From Gordonia aichiensis NBRC 108223 (lineage in GTDB: Bacteria; Actinomycetota; Actinomycetes; Mycobacteriales; Mycobacteriaceae), in NCBI RefSeq assembly GCF_000332975.1, contig NZ_BANR01000005.1, positions 124,001 to 188,000 on the forward strand: a stretch of 64,000 nucleotides of DNA, written 5' to 3'. A program made the translations under genes and the position numbers. Under the pieces are notes generated by a model. The model saw only the letters and a program-made list of their open reading frames with translations, did not search any database and was not told the DNA's origin. Below, one piece after another: positions 26,995 through 37,483 of this stretch; position 1 is the stretch's first letter; every line of letters begins with the position of its first letter.

Positions 26995-29487
26995 ATGGCG
27001 AACGAGACCGAGGCGGCCGTCACTCGTGAGCGGGTCGCGCCGACTGCCGCCGAGGAAGCCCGTTCGAACACCGAACCTGCTGCCCCGGTGAACGGACACG
27101 CGGAGACCGAGGAAAACGCGCCCAGCACGGTTCAGCCCGATGCTCGGCAAGCCGGCACTGGTCAACCCCGCACCGCCCAGCAGGCTTCGGGCCAGAACGA
27201 TTCCGGAACCACGACCGACACCACCCATGCCTCGGCGTCGCGGCGGGTCCGCGCGCGACTGGCGCGTCGCATGACCGCGACCCGCAGTTCCGTGCGCCCG
27301 GTCCTCGAGCCGCTGGTGACCCTGCATCGCGAGATCTACCCCAAGGCCGACATCGCACTGCTGCAACACGCCTACGACGTGGCCGACGAGCGGCATCGCG
27401 GACAGGACCGGAAGTCGGGCGACCCGTACATCACCCATCCGCTCGCGGTTGCGACGATTCTCGCCGACCTGGGAATGGACACCACGACGCTCGTCGCTGC
27501 ACTGTTGCACGACACCGTGGAGGACACCGGTTACTCCCTCGAGGCTCTCGAGAGTGAGTTCGGTGCCGAGGTGGCACACCTCGTCGACGGTGTGACGAAA
27601 CTCGACAAGGTGGCGCTCGGCAGCGCCGCGGAGGCCGAGACGATCCGCAAGATGATCATCGCGATGGCCCGTGACCCCCGGGTGCTCGTGATCAAGGTGG
27701 CCGATCGCCTCCACAACATGCGCACCATGCGGTTCCTGCCGCCGGAGAAGCAGGCGCGCAAGGCGCGCGAGACCCTCGAAGTGATTGCGCCACTTGCCCA
27801 TCGACTCGGTATGGCGACGGTGAAGTGGGAGCTCGAAGACCTCTCGTTCGCGATCCTGCACCCCAAACGATACGAGGAGATCGTGCGTCTGGTGGCCGAC
27901 CGCGCACCCTCGCGTGACACGTACCTGGCGCGCGTGCGCGCCGACATCAACAATGCGTTGTCGTCGGCGAAGATCACCGCAACGGTGGAGGGCAGGCCCA
28001 AGCACTACTGGTCGATCTACCAGAAGATGATCGTCAAGGGCCGCGACTTCGACGACATCCACGACCTGGTCGGCATGCGCATCCTGTGCGACGACGTGCG
28101 GGATTGTTACGCCGCCGTCGGCGTTGTGCACTCGCTGTGGCAGCCCATGGCCGGACGCTTCAAGGACTACATCGCACAGCCCAGGTTCGGCGTCTATCAG
28201 TCGTTGCACACCACTGTCATCGGACCGGAGGGCAAGCCCCTCGAGGTCCAGATCCGCACCAACGACATGCACCGCACCGCCGAATTCGGGATCGCTGCGC
28301 ACTGGCGCTACAAGGAGAACGGTTACCGAGATCGCAAGGGACGCAAGTCTGATGCCGCCGAGATCGACGACATGGCGTGGATGCGTCAGCTTCTCGACTG
28401 GCAGCGTGAAGCCGCCGATCCCGGCGAGTTCCTGGAGTCGCTCCGATACGACCTCGCGGTCAAGGAGATCTTCGTCTTCACCCCTAAAGGCGACGTCATC
28501 ACGCTTCCGGCGGGGTCGACGCCGGTCGATTTCGCATATGCCGTGCACACCGAGGTCGGTCATCGATGTATCGGCGCCCGGGTCAACGGACGTCTCGTCG
28601 CGCTCGAACGTCAACTCGAGAACGGCGAAGTGGTCGAGGTGTTCACCTCCAAGGCGCCCAACGCCGGCCCGAGTAAGGACTGGCAGAACTTCGTCGTGTC
28701 ACCGCGCGCCAAGGCCAAGATCCGGCAGTGGTTTGCCAAGGAACGTCGTGAAGAGGCCCTCGAGACCGGCAAGGACGCCATTGCCAAGGAGGTGCGACGC
28801 GGCGGTTTGCCCCTCCAGCGGTTGATGAGCGCCGAGTCGATGGCCGCGATCGCGAAAGAATTGCGCTACGCCGACGTGACGGCTCTCTATACGGCGGTCG
28901 GTGAGAATCACGTGTCCGCGCGGCACGTCGTCAACCGGCTGGTGTCGTCGCTGGGCGGCATCGACGATGCCGCAGAGGAGATCGCCGAGCGCTCGACGCT
29001 GTCGACGATGCCGTCGCGTACGCGCGTGGGCGGCGACGCAGGCGTCGTCGTCGAAGGCATCGACAACATCCTCATCAAGCTCGCCAAGTGTTGTACGCCG
29101 GTGCCCGGCGACGACATCCTCGGCTTCATCACCCGTGGTGGGGGAGTCAGTGTGCACCGCACCGACTGCACCAACGCGAGCGATTTACGACGTCAGGATG
29201 AGCGCATCATCCCGGTCACGTGGGCCCCATCGCCGGAGTCGGTCTTCCTCGTCGCGATCCAGGTGGAGGCGCTGGATCGGCACCGTCTGCTGTCCGACGT
29301 CACCAAGGTGCTCGCCGACGAGAAGGTGAACATCCTCTCGGCGTCGGTGACCACCAGCCGCGATCGTGTGGCGGTGAGCAAGTTCACCTTCGAGATGGGC
29401 GACCCCAAGCATCTGGGTCACGTACTCAACGTGGTGCGCAACGTCGAAGGGGTCTACGACGTGTACCGGGTGACGTCGGCGGCGTAG
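26995..29487 (+). CDS. rel: Bifunctional (p)ppGpp synthetase/hydrolase
   Basis: The 830-residue RelA/SpoT homolog is the only one in this window. An N-terminal disordered leader of about 75 residues precedes the HD hydrolase domain ([10 protein letters not shown] near 171-180). The synthetase domain has [33 protein letters not shown] and an RFKD motif, the basic RxKD form of bifunctional enzymes. TGS (~490-550), a Cys-containing helical region ([16 protein letters not shown]) and a C-terminal ACT domain (~748-828) follow. It binds ribosomes and makes or degrades (p)ppGpp under amino acid starvation. The ATG at 26995 has AAGGAGG upstream. Confidence 0.97.
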   Translation: MANETEAAVTRERVAPTAAEEARSNTEPAAPVNGHAETEENAPSTVQPDARQAGTGQPRTAQQASGQNDSGTTTDTTHASASRRVRARLARRMTATRSSVRPVLEPLVTLHREIYPKADIALLQHAYDVADERHRGQDRKSGDPYITHPLAVATILADLGMDTTTLVAALLHDTVEDTGYSLEALESEFGAEVAHLVDGVTKLDKVALGSAAEAETIRKMIIAMARDPRVLVIKVADRLHNMRTMRFLPPEKQARKARETLEVIAPLAHRLGMATVKWELEDLSFAILHPKRYEEIVRLVADRAPSRDTYLARVRADINNALSSAKITATVEGRPKHYWSIYQKMIVKGRDFDDIHDLVGMRILCDDVRDCYAAVGVVHSLWQPMAGRFKDYIAQPRFGVYQSLHTTVIGPEGKPLEVQIRTNDMHRTAEFGIAAHWRYKENGYRDRKGRKSDAAEIDDMAWMRQLLDWQREAADPGEFLESLRYDLAVKEIFVFTPKGDVITLPAGSTPVDFAYAVHTEVGHRCIGARVNGRLVALERQLENGEVVEVFTSKAPNAGPSKDWQNFVVSPRAKAKIRQWFAKERREEALETGKDAIAKEVRRGGLPLQRLMSAESMAAIAKELRYADVTALYTAVGENHVSARHVVNRLVSSLGGIDDAAEEIAERSTLSTMPSRTRVGGDAGVVVEGIDNILIKLAKCCTPVPGDDILGFITRGGGVSVHRTDCTNASDLRRQDERIIPVTWAPSPESVFLVAIQVEALDRHRLLSDVTKVLADEKVNILSASVTTSRDRVAVSKFTFEMGDPKHLGHVLNVVRNVEGVYDVYRVTSAA

Positions 29488-29515
29488 AGCTTCGTCCCGT
29501 AGCCGCGCCCACTCG

Positions 29516-29566
29516 ACGTTCCTCTGCGCCCGCTCGACGGACAGAGGCGCACAATCAGCGGAACGT
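29516..29566. terminator. Nested inverted repeat between convergent rel and cyclophilin genes
   Basis: Outer arms ACGTTCC (29516-29522) and GGAACGT (29560-29566), and inner arms CCTCTG (29521-29526) and CAGAGG (29542-29547), can form alternative stems in the 119-bp gap between two convergent genes. It may serve as a bidirectional terminator; no U-tract is seen. Confidence 0.35.
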
Positions 29567-29606
29567 TCCCGCCGACCGTGCGCCTCCAGTTGTCGACTGT
29601 GCGGCC

Positions 29607-30551
29607 CTAGTCCAGGTCTCCGCCGGTGATCTTCGCGGTGGTGATCTGCACCGGGATCTTGGGCTTGCCGTCGCTGGCCTCGCCGGACGGGCCGGGCGTG
29701 ACGCCGCCTGCGGCAACCTTGTCGAGGACCTTCAATCCCTCGGGATCGACCTTGCCGACGACCGAGTAGTCGGCCGGCAGCTGACTGTCGGACATCACCA
29801 GGAAGAACTGGCTCGATCCGGTGTTGCTGCTCTGGCCGCCCTGATTGCTGTTGGCGATCGCGATCGTTCCCCGCGGGTAGATCACCGACTGCTGACCGGC
29901 CATCGGATTGGCGCCGCCGGCCGGCTTGAGGTCGGTGGGCGGCTCGTCGGGGCTGCTCCAGCCGGGGCCCCCGGCGCCGGTGCCCGTCGGGTCACCGCAC
30001 TGGAGCACCTTGAGCGCTTCGCTCGTGGTCATTCGGTGGCACGGGGTGTCGTTGTAGTAGTTGTCCCGGATGAGTGAGATGACGGCACCGGTGTTGCACG
30101 GCGCCCCGTCGCGCTTGAGGGTCATCGGGATGGTGCCCTGCGACGTGTCGAAGACCGCCGAGACGTCACCCGACTTGAGCTGACGATCGCCTGGCTTGGG
30201 GGCCGTCCGCTTCTTGGGGATGCCCTCGTTGATCATCTTGTTCATCTCGGCCGCGTACTTGCGGTATTCGTCGTGCTGTTCAGCGGGCACGCCCTGTGGC
30301 GGATCCGTGGGAATCGGCTTGAGGCGATCCGGCTGGTCCTGGTACTCACACGAGGTCCACCGCGCGGCTTCGCGGTCGTCGAGAACCTTCTTCACGATGA
30401 GCGTGGTCGCTGTCGCGACTACCGCCACCACCAGCACTGTCGAGACCGATGCGATGATGATTCGACGCCGCTTGCGCTCCTGACGCTCGCGTTCGAGCCT
30501 CTCCTCGAGCTTCCGCTTGGCGGCTTCGCGGCGTTCCTCGTTGGTGGTCAC
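29607..30551 (-). CDS. ppiB: Membrane-anchored cyclophilin-type peptidyl-prolyl isomerase
   Basis: The 314-residue protein has a charged cytoplasmic N-terminus (EERREAAKRKLEERLERERQ), one membrane helix at about 31-53, and an extracytoplasmic cyclophilin domain (residues ~130-310). The domain has SLIRDNYYNDTPCHRM, QCGDPTGTGAGGPG, GTIAIANS and SSQFFLVMSDSQLP. It would catalyse proline isomerisation in exported proteins, fitting its place near the Sec genes. Two Cys in the domain could form a disulfide. The GTG start at 30551 has AGGAGGGTT upstream. It is divergent from the next gene. Confidence 0.93.
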   Translation of the reverse strand: MTTNEERREAAKRKLEERLERERQERKRRRIIIASVSTVLVVAVVATATTLIVKKVLDDREAARWTSCEYQDQPDRLKPIPTDPPQGVPAEQHDEYRKYAAEMNKMINEGIPKKRTAPKPGDRQLKSGDVSAVFDTSQGTIPMTLKRDGAPCNTGAVISLIRDNYYNDTPCHRMTTSEALKVLQCGDPTGTGAGGPGWSSPDEPPTDLKPAGGANPMAGQQSVIYPRGTIAIANSNQGGQSSNTGSSQFFLVMSDSQLPADYSVVGKVDPEGLKVLDKVAAGGVTPGPSGEASDGKPKIPVQITTAKITGGDLD

Positions 30552-30752
30552 GCTGGTGAACCCTCCTGAGACGTCTGTCGGTGCGTATGAGGCGACACGG
30601 CTGTATCGACACGCAAGTGTGCCAGGACACCCTGAGAGTTCCCCAGGCAGGTACTCCGGAGTGTCGTCGGGCAGCGTGTCGCGATAGGCCAGAATGGAGG
30701 GTCAGCGGTGGCGCGTCGCCCGCGCCGCCACCCGTCGAGTCGAGGAGCGCAG

Positions 30753-31472
30753 ATGCTGATCACCGGATTCCCAGCGGGAATGTTCCAGACCAACTGTTAC
30801 ATCGTTGCGCCTGAGCCGGGCGGCGAGGCCATCGTCATCGATCCGGGGCAGGAAGCCGCGGCCAAGGTCTCCGAGTTGTTGACCGAACACGAGCTCACCC
30901 CGGTGGCCGTTCTTCTGACGCATGGACACCTCGATCACACCTGGAACGCCGCCGACGTGTGTGACGCCTACGGGATCCCCGCCTACATCCATCCCGCGGA
31001 CCGGCCGATGCTCGCCGACCCGGCTGTTGGCCTCGGCAGCGCACTCGGCTCCATGATCGGTCCGCTGACGTTCCGCGAGCCGGAGAAGGTCATCGAGTTC
31101 GTCGACGGCGAGCCGATTGACGTGGCGGGCATCAGATTCAGCGTCGACCTCGCGCCGGGCCACACCCAGGGATCGGTGCTCCTCGGCACCGATGTCGAGC
31201 TCACCGACAATGACGGCGCACCGACCAGCGTGCCGGTGTGCTTCTCCGGTGACGTACTCTTTGCGGGGTCGATCGGACGCACCGACCTGCCCGGCGGCAA
31301 CCATCAGCAGCTACTCGATTCGATCGCGTCGAAGCTCCTTCCGCTGTCGGACGACACGCAGGTGTTGCCCGGTCACGGACCGCAGACCTCGATCGGACAG
31401 GAACGCGCGACCAACCCGTTCCTCGCCGACCTGAACGCGTCGAGCCAACCGAAGGGAAGTAGGAGACTGTGA
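30753..31472 (+). CDS. Metallo-beta-lactamase fold hydrolase (glyoxalase II-like)
   Basis: The 239-residue protein has the metal-binding HxHxDH motif in [13 protein letters not shown], the later His in [12 protein letters not shown], the bridging Asp in [20 protein letters not shown] and the last His in [14 protein letters not shown]. The Asn-containing FQTNCYIV start is typical of the glyoxalase II-like branch. Members split S-D-lactoylglutathione or other thioesters; actinobacteria use mycothiol instead of glutathione, so the substrate is open. Start ATG 30753 has GAGGAG upstream. The stop overlaps hisS. The order ppi-MBL-hisS is conserved in mycobacteria. Confidence 0.92.
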   Translation: MLITGFPAGMFQTNCYIVAPEPGGEAIVIDPGQEAAAKVSELLTEHELTPVAVLLTHGHLDHTWNAADVCDAYGIPAYIHPADRPMLADPAVGLGSALGSMIGPLTFREPEKVIEFVDGEPIDVAGIRFSVDLAPGHTQGSVLLGTDVELTDNDGAPTSVPVCFSGDVLFAGSIGRTDLPGGNHQQLLDSIASKLLPLSDDTQVLPGHGPQTSIGQERATNPFLADLNASSQPKGSRRL

Positions 31473-32734
31473 GCGCCGACTTCGTCGCACCGAAGGGCAT
31501 CCCCGACTACTACCCACCCGCCTCGGCTGACTTCCGTCGTGTGCGCGACACCTTCACCGACGCCGCTCGTCGTGCCGGCTACGGACACATCGAACTGCCG
31601 ATCTTCGAGGACACCGGGCTCTTCGCACGCGGCGTCGGCGAGTCCACCGACGTTGTCAGCAAAGAGATGTACACCTTCGAAGACCGCGGCGGACGCTCGG
31701 TCACCCTGCGCCCCGAAGGTACCGCCGGCGTCGTCCGTGCCGTCATCGAGCACGGTCTCGACCGTGGCCAGCTTCCGGTCAAGCTCTGCTACGCCGGACC
31801 GTTCTTCCGCTACGAACGGCCGCAGGCCGGACGCTATCGCCAGCTCCAGCAGGTCGGCGTCGAGGCGATCGGGGTCGACGACCCCGCGCTCGACGCCGAG
31901 GTCATCGCGATTGCCGACGAGGGATACCGCAGGCTCGGTCTTTCGGGATTCCGGCTCGAGATCACCTCCCTGGGCGACGATTCGTGCCGTCCCGCGTACC
32001 GGGCTGCGCTGCAGGACTTTCTCGCGGGACTTGATCTCGACGAGGCGACTCGCCAACGCGCACAGCTCAATCCGCTCCGCGTGCTCGACGACAAGCGGCC
32101 CGACATCCGGGAGGCGACCGCCGACGCGCCGTTGATGCTCGACTACCTGTCCGACGACGCGCGCGGTCACTTCGAAAGCGTGCTCTCGCACCTGCGTCAA
32201 CTCGGCGTGCCCTACGTGATCAACCCCCGCCTGGTGCGCGGACTCGACTACTACACCAAGACCACGTTCGAATTCGTCCACGACGGCCTCGGTGCGCAGT
32301 CGGGTATCGGCGGTGGCGGTCGCTACGACGGTCTGATGCGGCAGCTCGGCAGCAAGCAGGATCTGTCCGGGATCGGATACGGACTCGGCGTCGACCGCAC
32401 CATGCTCGCGCTCGAGGCCGAGGGCATCGCCCACGTCGACGCCGCGCGCTGCCAGGTCTTCGGTGTTCCGCTGGGAACCGACGCCAAGGCCGAATTGGTC
32501 AGCGTCGCAGGACAACTGCGTGCCGCAGGCATCAGCGTCGACCTGGCCTATGGCGACCGTGGGCTGAAGGGGGCGATGAAGGCCGCCGATCGGTCCGGCG
32601 CCGTGCTCGCGCTGGTCCTCGGCGACCGTGAACTGGCCGAGGGAACGATCGAGATCAAGAACCTGGGCAACGGCGAACAACACAAGACGTCGCTGGAGGG
32701 CGTCGTCGACGAGGTACGCGGGCTGCTGTCCTGA
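31469..32734 (+). CDS. hisS: Histidyl-tRNA synthetase
   Basis: The 421-residue class II synthetase begins ..[11 protein letters not shown]. It has motif 2 ([19 protein letters not shown]), the HisA/HisB motifs ([27 protein letters not shown]), motif 3 ([10 protein letters not shown]) and a C-terminal anticodon-binding domain. It charges tRNA-His. The GTG at 31469 overlaps the stop of the upstream hydrolase and has AGGAG close by. Confidence 0.97.
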   Translation: MSADFVAPKGIPDYYPPASADFRRVRDTFTDAARRAGYGHIELPIFEDTGLFARGVGESTDVVSKEMYTFEDRGGRSVTLRPEGTAGVVRAVIEHGLDRGQLPVKLCYAGPFFRYERPQAGRYRQLQQVGVEAIGVDDPALDAEVIAIADEGYRRLGLSGFRLEITSLGDDSCRPAYRAALQDFLAGLDLDEATRQRAQLNPLRVLDDKRPDIREATADAPLMLDYLSDDARGHFESVLSHLRQLGVPYVINPRLVRGLDYYTKTTFEFVHDGLGAQSGIGGGGRYDGLMRQLGSKQDLSGIGYGLGVDRTMLALEAEGIAHVDAARCQVFGVPLGTDAKAELVSVAGQLRAAGISVDLAYGDRGLKGAMKAADRSGAVLALVLGDRELAEGTIEIKNLGNGEQHKTSLEGVVDEVRGLLS

Positions 32735-32749
32735 CCACGTCGTCGACGT

Positions 32750-32782
32750 CCTACCGGCTTATACGAGCCGATTCGCGGTAGG
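32750..32782. terminator. Bulged hairpin between convergent hisS and DUF885 genes
   Basis: CCTAC-CGGCT pairs with AGCCG and GGTAGG around a six-base loop with a short bulge. It lies 16 bp after the hisS stop and 20 bp after the stop of the convergent gene, so it may end both transcripts. Confidence 0.35.
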
Positions 32783-32802
32783 GCCGGTGACTCCGCCGAA
32801 CA

Positions 32803-34458
32803 TCAGCGTGTCATCTCCTCACGCAACACGTCGAGGCTGACCCCGCCGAGCGCGAGCGCATTGGTGTGAAAGTCCTTGAGCGTCCACTCCCGGTGATGTG
32901 CCAGCGCCTGAACCCGACACTGCTCCCACACCCGTTGGCCGAGTGCGTAACTCGGTGCCTGACCTGCCCAGCCGAGATAGCGGTCGAGTTCGAAGCGGAG
33001 CACTGCCCGGTCCATCGCCACAGAGTCGGTCAGGAACTGCCACGCCTTGTCGGCATTCCAGGTGCCCCCGTCCACGGACGGGGGAGCGGTCTTGCGGCAG
33101 TGGACACCGATGTCGACGACGACGCGCGCCGCACGTAGTCGCTGTGAATCGAGCATGCCCATCCGGTCGCCCGGATCGTCGAGCCAACCGAGCTCGCTCA
33201 TGAGACGTTCTGCGTAGAGCGCCCAGCCCTCACCGTGACCCGACGTGAACGATGCGAGCTTGCGCCAGGAGTTGAGGTCCGGGTCGACGATGGCGGCCCC
33301 GAGTTGCAGATGATGGCCGGGCACGCCCTCGTGGTAGACGGTTGTCTTCTCCTGCCACGTGTGGAAGACGGTCTGCGACGGCGGGACCGCCCACCACATG
33401 CGTCCGGGTCGGGAGAGGTCGGCGCTGGGCTGTGTGTAGTAGATGATCCCGGTGGACGACGGCGCCAGTCGGCATTCCAGCCGGGTCAGGCGCTCGGGGA
33501 TCTCGAAGTGTGTGCCGGCGAGTCCGTCCACCGCTTCGTCGGAGGTCTGCTGCATCCACGCGAGGAACGACGCGCGATCGTGCAGCTGATACTGCGGTGC
33601 GGCGTCGAGCAACTCGAGTGTCTCCGTCACACTCGCGCCGGGCGCGATCTCAGCGGCAATGTCGCGCTGTTCCGCAGTGATCGCGGCGAGGCGCTCGAGC
33701 GCCCAGTCGTAGGCCTCGTCGGGATCGACGTCGGTGCCGAGATGGTAGGGCAGGTGCAGAAGGTAGCGGTCGCGGCCGATGGCGTCGTCGGTGTCCGCGC
33801 CGTCGAGTACCTCGGTCCGCAGGTGAGCGGCGAATCGGTCGAATGCGGCGCCCGCGCCTTCGAGCGCCGAGGCCAGATCGGTGGCGAGCGCGTCGTCGGA
33901 CGCGATGGCCGTGGTGTTCTGTGCGATTGCCGCCCGCGCCCCATTCGCCTGTGCCGCAACCAGTTCGACCTGCCGACGCGCGAGAGCGGGGCCGACATCC
34001 CGGCGGTGCCGGAGTCCGACGATCACGCTGTCGATCGCCGACGGGATCGCCGCGATCCGCGCCACCATGTCGGCCCGCTGTTCGGCCGTGTCGGTGGGCA
34101 TGAGGTCGAAGATGTCGCGGATGGACTGCAGCGGTGAGGCGATCACATTGCACTCGCCGGTCAGCTCACCCGCATCGGCGAGTGCGAGTTCGCGGCGGAG
34201 TTCCGCGCGCATCGTGGCGATCGTGACCCGGTCGATGTGATCGACAGGTGTTGCGGCATCGAGCTGTGCCAGCGTCGAACGTACCTGCGCCGCGCGCTCG
34301 TCGACGGCGTCGGGGGAGAAGTCGGTCAGTAGCCGGTTGTGGCCGTCGATGCCGAATTCGGTGGCGAGGATCGGGTCGAGTGCGGCACTGCGGGCGAGAT
34401 GATCGTCGGCGATCGCGTCCACCGCGGTCGCGTCGCGGACGGAACGCTCAGAGGTCAT
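32803..34458 (-). CDS. DUF885-family metal-dependent peptidase-like protein
   Basis: The 551-residue protein is a full-length DUF885 member. The N-terminal part has ATEFGIDGHNRL. The core has the zinc-binding segment YHEGVPGHHLQ near residue 375 and SGHGEGWALYAERL, in which the second Glu is the expected third ligand. QAPSYALGQRVWEQ and KDFHTNALALGGVSLDVL complete the family pattern. DUF885 proteins have a gluzincin-like fold and are predicted carboxypeptidases; few have been tested. There is no signal peptide. It starts 11 bp inside the end of the upstream metallopeptidase gene, so the two minus-strand genes form an operon of two peptidases. Confidence 0.88.
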   Translation of the reverse strand: MTSERSVRDATAVDAIADDHLARSAALDPILATEFGIDGHNRLLTDFSPDAVDERAAQVRSTLAQLDAATPVDHIDRVTIATMRAELRRELALADAGELTGECNVIASPLQSIRDIFDLMPTDTAEQRADMVARIAAIPSAIDSVIVGLRHRRDVGPALARRQVELVAAQANGARAAIAQNTTAIASDDALATDLASALEGAGAAFDRFAAHLRTEVLDGADTDDAIGRDRYLLHLPYHLGTDVDPDEAYDWALERLAAITAEQRDIAAEIAPGASVTETLELLDAAPQYQLHDRASFLAWMQQTSDEAVDGLAGTHFEIPERLTRLECRLAPSSTGIIYYTQPSADLSRPGRMWWAVPPSQTVFHTWQEKTTVYHEGVPGHHLQLGAAIVDPDLNSWRKLASFTSGHGEGWALYAERLMSELGWLDDPGDRMGMLDSQRLRAARVVVDIGVHCRKTAPPSVDGGTWNADKAWQFLTDSVAMDRAVLRFELDRYLGWAGQAPSYALGQRVWEQCRVQALAHHREWTLKDFHTNALALGGVSLDVLREEMTR

Positions 34459-35326
34459 TCGTGGAGAAGGTGTCGCACTGGCGCGGGTCGCCGTTCTTGT
34501 ATCCGGTCGAGAACCACCGCACGCGCTGATCGGCGGAGCCGTGCGTCCATCCCTCGGGATTGGAGTTCGAGCCCTGGATGGTGTCGTCGCCGATCGCCTT
34601 CGCGGTCTGGATCACCGAGCTGATCTGATCGGAGGTCAGGGGCTCAAGCATGGCGTCGCTGCCCTTGTCGGCGTGATATGCCCACACCCCCGCGTAGCAG
34701 TCGGCTTGCAACTCGACGCGAACCGAACCCGACTTCGGGCCGTGGGATCCGAGCTGCTGGCCCTTCTGGAGTGCGCCGGTCAGGTTCTGGACGTGGTGGC
34801 CGTACTCGTGGGCGACGACGTACTCCTGGGCGAGCGGACCGTCGCTGCCACCCATCTGTTTCAGCTCGGCGAAGAACGACGGATCGAAGTACGCGGTCTT
34901 GTCGACCGGGCAGTAGAACGGGCCGGTGGCCGACGTCGCTGCGCCGCAACCGGTGTCGACGGAATTGCTGAAGATGACGGTTTTCGGCGGCGTGTAACCC
35001 TTCATCTGGTCCGACCAGACCCGGTTGACACTGATGGTCGTGGCCTTGATGCGGCAGATGTCGTCGGTGTTCGCCTTCTCGACCGTGCACTGCGCCAGGT
35101 GCTCGTCGATCTCGCTCGCCGAACTGCTTGCCGAGCTACTGCTCGTCGACGACGACCCGAGGATCTGGCCCGGATTGATGCCGAAGAACAGGGCGACCAG
35201 TGTGACGATCAGGCCGGCACCACCGCCGAGGGCGATACGTCCGCCACCGCCGCCGCCGAAGCCGCCACCACCCCCACCGCCGGACACGTTGCTGTTGTCC
35301 AGCGACCCGCTGCCTTGGAACGTCAT
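34448..35326 (-). CDS. Neutral zinc metallopeptidase (PF04228, KPN_02809-like), membrane-anchored
   Basis: The 292-residue protein has a short Gly-rich N-terminus (SGGGGGGGFGGGGGG), one membrane helix (LIVTLVALFFGI), a Ser-rich linker (SSSTSSSSASSSAS), then the zinc peptidase domain. The HExxH motif is in VVAHEYGHHVQNLTG near residue 175, and VRVELQADCYAGVWA carries the later Glu/Asp. Four Cys in the outer domain suggest disulfides. It would act at the outer face of the membrane; the substrate is unknown. In M. tuberculosis a relative (Rv2575) sits in the same hisS-aspS interval. Confidence 0.88.
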   Translation of the reverse strand: MTFQGSGSLDNSNVSGGGGGGGFGGGGGGRIALGGGAGLIVTLVALFFGINPGQILGSSSTSSSSASSSASEIDEHLAQCTVEKANTDDICRIKATTISVNRVWSDQMKGYTPPKTVIFSNSVDTGCGAATSATGPFYCPVDKTAYFDPSFFAELKQMGGSDGPLAQEYVVAHEYGHHVQNLTGALQKGQQLGSHGPKSGSVRVELQADCYAGVWAYHADKGSDAMLEPLTSDQISSVIQTAKAIGDDTIQGSNSNPEGWTHGSADQRVRWFSTGYKNGDPRQCDTFSTNDL

Positions 35327-35511
35327 GCAGGTCAGGCTACCGGCGGTGGGGCGCCGATACGGGTGAACCACGCCCAACGACCCCTCCCGCGTCGATGCCG
35401 ACCGGGCACGGTCGTGTCGTCGGCGGACACCAGTCGCCGACCGCGCCCGCGCCCTCCGTAGGATTGACCACGAGATTGTGAGACTTCGTACGTCCACCAG
35501 GAAGGACTCCA

Positions 35512-37344
35512 GTGCTTCGCACGCATTTCGCCGGTTCGCTGCGCCGCGCCGACGCGTCGCAGACCGTCACCGTCACCGGGTGGGTCGCGCGTCGCCGCGA
35601 CCACGGTGGCGTCGTGTTCATCGACCTGCGGGACAGTTCCGGACTGGTGCAGGTCGTCTTCCGCGAGGATGCAGTCGCCGAGAAGGCGCATCGGCTGCGG
35701 GCGGAGTATGTCGTGAAGGTCACCGGTGTCGTCGAGGAGCGCCCCGCCGGCAGCGAGAACCCGAACCTTCCGTCGGGGGAGATCGAGATCAACGCCACCG
35801 AACTCGAGGTGCTCAACGAGTCGGCCCCGCTTCCGTTCCAACTCGATGAGAGTCCCGGCGAGGAAGCCCGTCTGCGCTATCGCTACATCGACCTCCGTCG
35901 CGAGGGCCCCGCTGCCGCAATTCGCTTGCGTTCCAAGGCGAACGCGGCCGCGCGCGGTGTGCTCGCCGCCCACGACTTCGTCGAGATCGAGACGCCGACG
36001 CTGACCAGGTCGACGCCCGAGGGTGCGCGCGACTTCCTCGTTCCGGCCCGACTCCAACCCGGAACGTTCTACGCGCTGCCGCAGAGTCCGCAGTTGTTCA
36101 AACAGCTCCTCATGGTGGCAGGCATGGAGCGCTACTACCAGATCGCACGTGCCTACCGCGACGAGGACTTCCGTGCCGACCGTCAGCCGGAGTTCACCCA
36201 GCTCGACATCGAGATGAGCTTCGTCGACGAGGACGACGTGATCGCTCTCGCCGAGGAGATCCTCGTGGCCCTCTGGCGGTTGATCGGGGTCGAGATCTCC
36301 ACACCGATCCCTCGGATGACCTATGCCGACGCGATGCGTCGCTTCGGATCCGACAAGCCGGATCTGCGCTTCGGGATCGAACTCGTCGAGTGCACGGAAT
36401 TCTTTGCCGACACACCCTTCCGTGTCTTCCAGGCGCCCTACGTCGGTGCGGTGGTCATGGAGGGCGGGGCCTCGCAGCCGCGGCGCACACTCGACGCCTG
36501 GCAGGAGTGGGCCAAGCAACGCGGAGCCAAGGGGCTGGCCTATGTCCTCGTCGGAGAGGACGGCACCCTGGGCGGTCCCGTCGCCAAGAACCTGTCCGAC
36601 GCCGAGCGTGATGGCCTCGCCGCGCACGTCGGCGCCAAGCCCGGTGATTGTGTGTTCTTCGCCGCCGGACCGGCCAAGGCGCAGCGCGCATTGCTCGGCG
36701 CGGCGCGCAGCGAGATCGCCGTCCGCCTCGGGTTGATTCCTGCGCCCGGCGATCCGGTTGATCCTGCGACGGCAGCGTGGGCATTCACCTGGATCGTCGA
36801 CGCCCCGCTGTTCGAACCTGCAGACGACGCCACCGCGTCCGGCGACGTCGCCGTCGGATCGGGAGCGTGGACCGCTGTGCACCACGCGTTCACCTCGCCC
36901 AAGCCGGAGTCGCTGGCCGACCTCGAGAGCGACCCGGGCTCGGCGTTGGCCTACGCCTACGACATCGTGTGCAACGGCAACGAGATCGGAGGCGGATCGA
37001 TTCGTATCCATCGTCGTGACGTCCAGGAACGGGTGTTCGCGATCATGGGCATCGATCACGACGAGGCGCAGGAGAAGTTCGGCTTCCTCCTCGATGCGTT
37101 CGCCTACGGCGCACCTCCGCACGGCGGCATCGCCTTCGGCTGGGACCGCATCACCGCGCTGCTCGCGGGGGAGAGTTCCATCCGTGAGGTGATCGCCTTC
37201 CCGAAGTCGGGTGGCGGAGTGGACCCCCTCACCGACGCACCCGCTCCGATCACCGCGGCACAACGCAAGGAGTCGGGCATCGACGCCACCCCGAAGCCGA
37301 AGGCCGGCGACGCTGAGCATGGGGCGTCGAAACCCGCGGACTGA
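35512..37344 (+). CDS. aspS: Aspartyl-tRNA synthetase (possibly non-discriminating Asp/Asn type)
   Basis: The 610-residue bacterial-type class II enzyme has an N-terminal OB anticodon domain ([20 protein letters not shown]), motif 2 ([20 protein letters not shown]), a GAD insertion domain and motif 3 ([13 protein letters not shown]). The GTG at 35512 follows GGAAGGAC. In relatives lacking AsnRS the enzyme also charges tRNA-Asn and depends on GatCAB; whether that holds here cannot be told from the window. A hairpin follows the gene. Confidence 0.96.
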   Translation: MLRTHFAGSLRRADASQTVTVTGWVARRRDHGGVVFIDLRDSSGLVQVVFREDAVAEKAHRLRAEYVVKVTGVVEERPAGSENPNLPSGEIEINATELEVLNESAPLPFQLDESPGEEARLRYRYIDLRREGPAAAIRLRSKANAAARGVLAAHDFVEIETPTLTRSTPEGARDFLVPARLQPGTFYALPQSPQLFKQLLMVAGMERYYQIARAYRDEDFRADRQPEFTQLDIEMSFVDEDDVIALAEEILVALWRLIGVEISTPIPRMTYADAMRRFGSDKPDLRFGIELVECTEFFADTPFRVFQAPYVGAVVMEGGASQPRRTLDAWQEWAKQRGAKGLAYVLVGEDGTLGGPVAKNLSDAERDGLAAHVGAKPGDCVFFAAGPAKAQRALLGAARSEIAVRLGLIPAPGDPVDPATAAWAFTWIVDAPLFEPADDATASGDVAVGSGAWTAVHHAFTSPKPESLADLESDPGSALAYAYDIVCNGNEIGGGSIRIHRRDVQERVFAIMGIDHDEAQEKFGFLLDAFAYGAPPHGGIAFGWDRITALLAGESSIREVIAFPKSGGGVDPLTDAPAPITAAQRKESGIDATPKPKAGDAEHGASKPAD

Positions 37345-37355
37345 CCCGTCGGGCA

Positions 37356-37407
37356 CCGACGTGCGTGACACATATCGCACACCGGTGCGCTGCTGATCGC
37401 ACGTCGG
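37356..37407 (+). terminator. Nested hairpin after aspS, candidate terminator
   Basis: The ten-base arms CCGACGTGCG (37356-37365) and CGCACGTCGG (37398-37407) enclose a second stem CGCAC-ACCG-GTGCG. It starts 11 bp after the aspS stop and lies directly before the predicted promoter of the next operon. Confidence 0.5.
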
Positions 37408-37412
37408 GCGCG

Positions 37413-37441
37413 TTGACGCCATCTGTGCTGAGATTTCTACC
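37413..37441 (+). promoter_or_regulatory. Predicted promoter of the transglutaminase/ATP-grasp operon
   Basis: TTGACG at 37413-37418 and TCTACC at 37436-37441 are 17 bp apart, a normal sigma-A spacing. The -35 box is strong, the -10 box weak. Transcription would start about 37448, giving a 36-base leader with GGGAGG before the GTG at 37484. Confidence 0.4.
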
Positions 37442-37483
37442 CATGGGGACGTATCTGCTCGACGACCTCCGGGAGGATGACCG

